This document shows, piece by piece, positions 58,063 through 64,000 of a stretch of 64,000 nt of DNA (position 1 is the first letter of the stretch; each line of letters opens with the position of its first letter). Below the pieces are notes generated by a model. It ran no database searches and was not told the origin of the DNA. It saw only the letters and a list, made by a program, of their open reading frames with translations. Both the position numbers and the translations under genes were made by a program. Source of the DNA: Mytilinidion resinicola (lineage: Eukaryota > Ascomycota > Dothideomycetes > Mytilinidiales > Mytilinidiaceae); the NCBI RefSeq assembly GCF_010093595.1, contig NW_022985455.1:20978-84977 (forward strand), in the 5' to 3' direction.

Positions 58063-58689
58063 ATGAAGGTCCGCCCCCCCCATCCCCCCACCTCCTCTCC
58101 CACCCCTCACCCACCCATCCTCACCCTTCTAGATCCTAAAAGCCCAAACCGCCCTCCTCACAAACTGGGAAGTGGCCCAAATCCTCAAAACCGAAGCCGC
58201 CGAATACAGCGGCAGTGACGGCACCGCCCGCGAGCGCAAACCCCCACAAAACCTAAAAGACATGATGACAGGCGTACGCTCCCTCTCCTTCCCCTTCCCC
58301 TTCCCCTTCCCCTCCCCCTTTCCCCCCTCAACTCGTCCCCCATTCACCCATCTCACATCCACCTCCAGGCCTCCCTCTACCTCACCCGCCCAACCCACCC
58401 CTTCAACACCCCCACCTCGACCTACACCCCCACCTCGGTCGCGGGGACCGCCTCGCTCATGGCGCGGCTGTCGCCAAAGTACAAGCTCACCAAGGCCGAG
58501 TACATCATGCTGCTGAACCTGCGGCCGGTGAACATCATCGAGTTCGAGATGGTGGTTGAGGAGGCGGGCGTGCGGTTTGCCGAGAGCGAGCAGTGGGAGA
58601 TTCTGGATGTGATCAAGGAGGTGCTGGGGCAGATGCCGGAGAAGGTAGAGCAGGCCGCGCAGGCGCAGGCACAGGCCAATGGGCATTAG
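58063..58689 (+). CDS. RPC17: RNA polymerase III subunit C17 (Rpc9)
   Basis: Three exons give 155 residues: 58063-58068 (only ATG AAG), 58133-58273 and 58369-58689. All junctions are phase 0 with GT-AG ends. The product begins MKILKAQTALLTNWEVAQIL, continues NLKDMMTGASLYLTRPTHPF across the second junction and ends EQWEILDVIKEVLGQMPEKV, matching the Rpb4-like fold of C17/CRCP. C17 pairs with C25 to form the stalk of Pol III, which contacts TFIIIB during initiation at tRNA and 5S genes. The second intron carries a polypyrimidine microsatellite (repeats of CTTCCC at about 58280-58325). The 3' Gln/Ala-rich tail is short and variable. Confidence 0.9.
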
Positions 58690-59175
58690 AGGTGATGTGG
58701 TGGGGGTGGGAGGCACGTGGGAGGCAGGCAGTGTGATGGTGTTAAAGGGTTTCTTTTTCATATATCTGGAGGCTAGCTATGACGATAGGTTTCGCTCATA
58801 TCTGAAGTCCTCCCAGCTGCGTGTACGAACTAGTTTAAGTCACGTGGAGAGCAGAGTAATGAAGGTTTCAGGATTCTTGTCACATCTAGCCATATCCACA
58901 GGCGTCGCCAATGTTTGAGGTTCAACCGCCTACTTACAGTCCAGAACAGCACAAAAATAGAGAGAAGAAATGCAAGAGAGCACAAGTCCAGTGCCGCCGG
59001 CCCCAACTCCCCTCACGCCGGCTCGGTATATCTCAGCGACATACAAAGAGAAACCCAGAGACAAACGCCGTATTCCTTTTAGCATGATATAGAGAAGCTC
59101 AAATGGAAACGAGGAAAATCCATCTCAGCTCATCTCGACCGCATAGCATATCAACCAACCGCAAGGTACAGCAGC
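58690..59175. other. Convergent 3' intergenic region
   Basis: This lies between the ends of RPC17 and NOP58. Transcript ends are expected. Nothing else is seen. Confidence 0.5.
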
Positions 59176-61119
59176 CTAGTCCTTGCTCTTCTTCTTTTTC
59201 TTCTTCTCGACCTTCTCGCCGTCGTCATCCCGTTTCCGCTTCTTGCCTTCTGGTGCTGACTCGGTCTTCGACTTCTTCGCTTCCTTGGCTGCCTTCTTAG
59301 CTAGCTTAGCCTCCTTCTTCGCGGCCTTTTCGGCTTTGCGCTTCCTCTTCGCTTCCTTTTCGGCGGCCTTTGCTGCTTTCTTGTCGGCCTTGCTGAGTTC
59401 TGCGTCGCCCTTGCTGCTCTTCGCCTTCTTCGAGACCTTGGGAGACTCCGCTTCCGACTCGGAATCTGATGCGCCAGCGTCCGCGCTCTCGGACTCATTG
59501 TCACTGTCGACTTCTTCAATCATCTTGACGTCCTTGGATACGCCGTTCGTCTTCGCCTTCTTCGCCTTCTTCGCTGCTGCGGGCTCATCCCCGGCGAGAC
59601 CGTCCGCATCTGCGTTGTACTTCCGGGCTTCTTTGACCTCCCATTTGCCGGTGCCGCTTTGAAGTGGTGGAATGCCTGAGCCCATAGCCTTGAGCGGCTT
59701 GCCTTCGAGTGCTCGTAGCCTCCTCTCGATCTGTACTCTGTGCATATGTCCCATCGCGGACTTCTCCTCTTCCGTAGGCTCGACTCCCTTGCCCTCACCA
59801 CCAGTGCCCCAATCCGCCAGCGCGTCAACACGAAGCCCAAGCGCGGCCTTGCTAGCGAGCATTCTGGCAATCTTTCCCTTGTTGCGGCCGGTGGCTTGGC
59901 CGATCAGCGAAGCGTGATAGATAAGTCCGTATTTGGGAGTATCGTGTTTGGTCTTCAGAGCGCGGAAGAGGGCCTTCTCAGCACCGAGGATTTGCACAGT
60001 CGAACCGGGAGACTTGGCAAGGTTCATGAGGGAGCCAGCGTGAGCGATAAGCCGTGCACCGACCAACTCGCCAACCAAGGCTGTCAGATTTGGAGCAATT
60101 GCGGTCTGCATACACCGTTAGTGGGGGCCAGATATGAAGGTCTTGGGATTTGCATACCATGCGAGCGGTAAGGTAAGATGAGAGCTGCTGTCGGTACTCG
60201 GTGAACATGGCCACTTGTTCAGCCAACATCTTAATGCTGTCTAGATCCTCCTCTGTCATTTCGGTGCCCATGCTGACTTCAGCAGCCGCCTTCACGGCCG
60301 CTTCGATCTCTTCGGGCAATATAGTGGACAGGTCGGTCGAGTGAGCGTCAGTGCGCATACCCATCTGGAGAATAACTCGAGAGTACGCAACGTTGTCGTT
60401 GATGATCTTGGCCATCTCGGGGAAATGCCATCCGTACCATTCCTTGACTCGCATAGCGTAGGTGTTTAGTTCTTTATCGAGGTCATCGAGAAGCGCTGTG
60501 TTGCGTTAGTTTCCATAGCTGGGATGATTGAATTATAGGGCTCGAACTACGTACCGATAGCTTGAATAATCATGGTGTCGACCTTGTCGGGTGAAAACTT
60601 CAACTTGTGTCGGCTCAAGGAATGCGATAGACCCAGGTTCATAGTGTTGACGTCGCTCGGCAGAAGTCCAGGAATCAGAGACGTAAGGTGCTCTCTGATA
60701 GCTCGGTAGACGTCAAAGGTAGTCGAGTCGGCAACGGGTGCGAGGGACAGGCCTGGGAGCTTGTTGATCGCATTCGCTAGCTTGGGGTCGGCGACGGCGA
60801 GGGAGGCCTTGGTCTCATCTTTGAGGGTATCGAGCAGTTGGGCGAGGCGTGGGGTAACTTTTCCTTCGGTGATGGCAGCAGTTTCGTCGAGTGCGGTGGT
60901 GGCATTAGGATACTTGTCGAACTTCTTCAGCTTGAGCCTGAAAGCAGAGGATCAGTATCTGCTATTGCGCAACTCTCATATTCCCTGGGAAACTTACAGG
61001 CTGCATATTTGCTCTGCGCTCGCCATGTCGGACGCATCCCGCTGCAGCAGCTTCTTGTCCTTGGCCTTGAGAAGCGCATAGCCGGCCGACGTCTCGGTGA
61101 GGATAAAGAGAGGAGCCAT
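59176..61119 (-). CDS. NOP58: Box C/D snoRNP core protein Nop58
   Basis: Four exons, 60998-61119, 60555-60937, 60158-60495 and 59176-60105, give 590 residues. Introns are 60, 59 and 52 bases with GT-AG ends and consistent phase. The start [21 protein letters not shown], the central coiled coil ([29 protein letters not shown]) and the NOP domain ([24 protein letters not shown] is within it; [34 protein letters not shown]) are diagnostic. The C-terminal ~150 residues are alternating Lys- and Asp/Glu-rich, as in yeast Nop58 (KKE/D tail). Nop58 pairs with Nop56 on box C/D snoRNAs and positions fibrillarin for rRNA 2'-O-methylation in the nucleolus. It is divergent from the actin-related gene, 352 bases apart. 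Confidence 0.96.
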
Positions 61120-61471
61120 TTCGGCTGGATTGGCAGGAGCAGAACGTTGGCGGTCGTTGGTGCGTGGGCTCTAGGTAGCTCCTGGTGTCTGGTGGGAATT
61201 TTTTGAGGATATTTTCTCGAGCTTGCCGTCCGAGCCAAGCCCGCCAAGCGTCTAACCGCAAGCGTCCTAGCCGAATCCCTCGACCACGGCGACTCTATCA
61301 CTGTTCTCGATATTTGTATTCACTCCGAAAATAGTAGCATCGCCCTCTAAGATTTCACCAGACTCACGTACACAGACATCGGGCTAATTGTTGCCATGTC
61401 TAATTCCCTGAAGGGACCCTGAGATTCAAATCCACAGCTATACACCTTCGCATCGTGCACTACAAGCCTCA
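61120..61471. promoter_or_regulatory. Bidirectional promoter region, NOP58 and actin-related gene
   Basis: These 352 bases separate divergent start codons. No specific site is claimed. Confidence 0.5.
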
Positions 61472-63136
61472 ATGGCTACATCTACCGACCGAAAGGTCTC
61501 CGTGAGCCGCCCTCGGCCAACCCCTTCACGAATACAAGACCTTGCTGCGACGCCTGAATCACCTCGTACACCTCTCCTCCGCTCGACTTCCTCCATATAC
61601 GGGTCTCCAGGAGGCAGCTTTCGATCCGAAGAGGAATACATAGTTCTTGAGCTGGGCTCCCGATACTTGCGAGGTGGTTTCCCAGGGGAAAGTGCACCAA
61701 GATGCACATTGAACTTCGGCCCAGATCAGCAGCGAAGAGTAGGAGACTATCGGCAGTGGAACCCAGAGTATGCCTCTAAGCGCAGGAAACGGAAACGAGG
61801 CGAAGAGTGGGGACGAGAGTACGAACTGTATCGAATGGACCTGAGGGATGAGGATTTGGGTTTGATCGAGGACAAATTTGAGAGAGCCATGCGGGAGGCC
61901 CACAACAAATACTTCTTGCTGGACCCCAAGCCACGTCGAGTGCTGCTTGCGCTGCCGCCTCTTATGCCCCGTGAACTGCTGTCAACGTTTCTGTCAGTTC
62001 TATTCACCAATTTTCAGGCGCCAAGTGTTACGCTTTTGTCGTCGCCAATACTGTCAGCCGTCGCTGCCGGCTTACGGTCGGCATTGGTGATAGATATGGG
62101 CTGGGCAGAAACTACAATCACTGGCGTGTACGAGTTTCGGGAGGTACATCAGCGCCGAAGCATACGAGCGGGAAAGTATTTAAGCGAAGAGATGGCTAAA
62201 ATGCTCAACGAAGAGCTTGCTAAAAGGGGCATTGCAACTCCTGGAGACGACATTACTTTCGAAGAAGCAGAAGAAGTGCTCTCGCGAGTGGGCTGGTGCG
62301 ACACGCTTGATGAAAAGACCTCAAATGGCGAGGATGAGTTTGTAGATGCCCCCGAAGAGCTACCCGATCCATCGATTTCGATTCCTTTTCCACTCGCAAT
62401 TCCTCCAACTACTCTCACCTTACCTTTCTCAGCACTCTCGTCACCCGCAGAGACGGCTATATTCGCTTCGGCCACCCCACTTCATGACTTCGACGACCAC
62501 GACCTCCCATTGCACATTCTCGCGTACCGTGCCCTTCTCTCACTTCCAATAGACGTCCGCAAGGTCTGCATGTCTCGCATCATCATCACAGGAGGCGTGT
62601 CCAACCTCCCTGGTCTCAAGACCCGCCTCCTCAAGGAAGTCGACAAGCTTGTCCAGCAAAAGCGATGGGACAACGTAAAATCATATGGGTCGGCAAATGA
62701 AAAGCACGAGCGTCTCATTCGGGAGCGACAGCAACGGCTACAAGCACGTACATCAGATTCTACGAAAGTGGCCGACACTACAGACCCGGATATCGAGTCT
62801 ACGCCCGTGCTTGCAGGCCTTGCGGAGCCGGAAACGGACCCTATCGCAGACAAACTCGCTCATCTAAATATGAAGATGATACCCACTGCAACTAACATTG
62901 GGGGAGTGATTCGAGGGGTCGAGTCACTGGGAGCTTGGGCTGGTGCATCGCTCATCGCTCAGATGCGTGTGAAAGGAATCGTCGAGATTGAACGGGACAA
63001 ATTCTTGCAGCACGGGCTACAAGGGGCCAGTCGAGAGAAGGAAATCAGTGTTGTTCCACAACGGCAGAGCATGGGTCCTGGGATGCGGCCTGGTGCAGGA
63101 GATAGAGGAAGCTGGACGCTTGGTGTGTGGGCTTAA
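61472..63136 (+). CDS. Actin-related protein, Arp10/Ro-7-like dynactin subunit
   Basis: A single-exon frame of 554 codons starts at an ATG (MATSTDRKVSV). An N-terminal Ser/Pro-rich extension of about 50 residues precedes an actin fold: EEEYIVLELGSRYLRGGFPGE (phosphate-1 region), RRVLLALPPLMPRELLSTFLSVLF, SALVIDMGWAETTITGVYE (phosphate-2 region) and RIIITGGVSNLPGLKTRLLKEV (adenosine region), ending ESLGAWAGASLIAQM. The nucleotide-binding loops are degenerate compared with actin (ELGSRYLRGG, DMGWAETTI), which is typical of divergent Arps. The pattern best fits fungal Arp10/Arp11, called Ro-7 in Neurospora, at the pointed end of dynactin, needed for dynein-driven nuclear distribution. A nuclear chromatin Arp is less likely given the short insertions. 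Confidence 0.85.
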   Translation: MATSTDRKVSVSRPRPTPSRIQDLAATPESPRTPLLRSTSSIYGSPGGSFRSEEEYIVLELGSRYLRGGFPGESAPRCTLNFGPDQQRRVGDYRQWNPEYASKRRKRKRGEEWGREYELYRMDLRDEDLGLIEDKFERAMREAHNKYFLLDPKPRRVLLALPPLMPRELLSTFLSVLFTNFQAPSVTLLSSPILSAVAAGLRSALVIDMGWAETTITGVYEFREVHQRRSIRAGKYLSEEMAKMLNEELAKRGIATPGDDITFEEAEEVLSRVGWCDTLDEKTSNGEDEFVDAPEELPDPSISIPFPLAIPPTTLTLPFSALSSPAETAIFASATPLHDFDDHDLPLHILAYRALLSLPIDVRKVCMSRIIITGGVSNLPGLKTRLLKEVDKLVQQKRWDNVKSYGSANEKHERLIRERQQRLQARTSDSTKVADTTDPDIESTPVLAGLAEPETDPIADKLAHLNMKMIPTATNIGGVIRGVESLGAWAGASLIAQMRVKGIVEIERDKFLQHGLQGASREKEISVVPQRQSMGPGMRPGAGDRGSWTLGVWA

Positions 63137-64000
63137 CGAGAGATGGAACTCGCCTAAGATTCTGTGTTTCATGAGCGGATAGTTGTAGCTAGATATACCC
63201 CATGGCTCCTGTACCACGACCTGTGATCAACGGAGTGATAGAAGTAAATTCAGATACTCGTTTGTGACTCTGATACAAACATTTGGTGCAACCTTCAATA
63301 TAAAATACAATTCTTCAGGAGTTCTGTTTAGTCAGCTAAATTAACTTCACGTCTTATCTAACATCCATCCCTGTGTGGCGAGACGCCCGCCGTGACGAGA
63401 CACCGCATATACTTCTCAACACAAACAAACCTAACATGCACTCGGGGTCATTGAAATTCTCGGAATAGCTGCCTTGAATTGCACACTGCCTTTCCACTTG
63501 ATATCTTTTAGAAATGGTTCCTGCTTACCGTGCAGTACCACAATCCGCCGTGAGCCAACAACGAGTGCGTTACTTCGGACGGCCGTGGATGCGCCAAAAG
63601 TTCGTGCATCCTGCCAAGGATTTGTCAAGTTGCGGCTCATTGTATGGTGATCCGATCCCAAGCGCCGCGACAGCGTCCGAGAGGCAGTTGTGTTTCTGTG
63701 CTAATTCAAACTCCGCCAGCTTCGAATTGACAGGTGAGGAGGATCCGCTCATCCAGCCTGAAACAGCTTAGCTGTAATTTATCACAGCTGACGCTAGCTT
63801 TCTACCGCGACTCACGCCAGACCGACCACGCTTAAAGCTCGCTTGGAGCATGACTTGTGCATACGCCCACTCATTTGCCGCCCAGCCAGTACCGTGACAA
63901 GAAGTGTGCTTGTTCCTATAGATGGACGCATCAGTATCCCTTAACCCGTCGGGGTGCAACGCTCGGGCCAGTTTTCAGGCCCGTGCAGCAACACCGTGCT
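63137..64000. other. Right-end region, nothing recognised
   Basis: The 3' region of the actin-related gene, then about 700 bases with only short frames on both strands that overlap one another. An exon of a gene lying beyond the window cannot be excluded. Confidence 0.4.

Overview
The window is nuclear DNA of a filamentous ascomycete, probably a dothideomycete. Genes are close-packed on both strands, introns are short (45-185 bases) with GCTAAC-like branch sites, and the gene set (SNF1, CPR6, NOP58, CCR4-NOT, COG8, PFF1) is fungal. I saw no bacterial, viral or intact transposon genes. The class assignment is an inference from overall protein character, not a search.

Layout, left to right: a vacuolar membrane M28 protease cut by the left edge (1-2743); a small methyltransferase-like protein (3773-4321); two convergent members of one unrecognised, possibly BTB-like family (5842-7161 and 7574-8953), the first with an apparent 3' frameshift and the second flanked by copies of a ~104-base repeat; a PXB/DUF3818 protein without a PX domain (10853-13028); 4.4 kb of degenerate repeats without a convincing gene (13029-17437); SNF1 kinase (17438-20347); an HFD1-type fatty aldehyde dehydrogenase (21148-23015) with a 19-base minisatellite, containing an assembly gap, just upstream of its start; an F-box protein; a CmcJ/NvfI-type oxygenase; a UBE2O-like E2 divergent from COG8; a small unknown protein and a 42-base poly-G run; an IFRD protein; a berberine-bridge-type flavin oxidase, an enoyl-reductase-like MDR protein and a C2H2 regulator, all on the minus strand (36611-41954); NOT3 divergent from D-aminoacyl-tRNA deacylase; cyclophilin-40 (CPR6); a repeat-rich 2.9 kb gap; a conserved unknown protein; a PGAP4-like glycosyltransferase; RPC17; and NOP58 divergent from an actin-related (Arp10/Ro-7-like) protein.

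Most genes are independent housekeeping functions: carbon signalling, Golgi tethering, mRNA deadenylation, tRNA proofreading, Pol III transcription, snoRNP assembly and dynactin. The accessory-looking material is the repeat-flanked orphan family near 6-10 kb and the oxidoreductase/regulator trio at 36.6-42 kb. Exon structures were built by hand from splice signals, reading phase and expected family sequence. They include two GC-AG introns and a 10-base microexon. No database search was possible.
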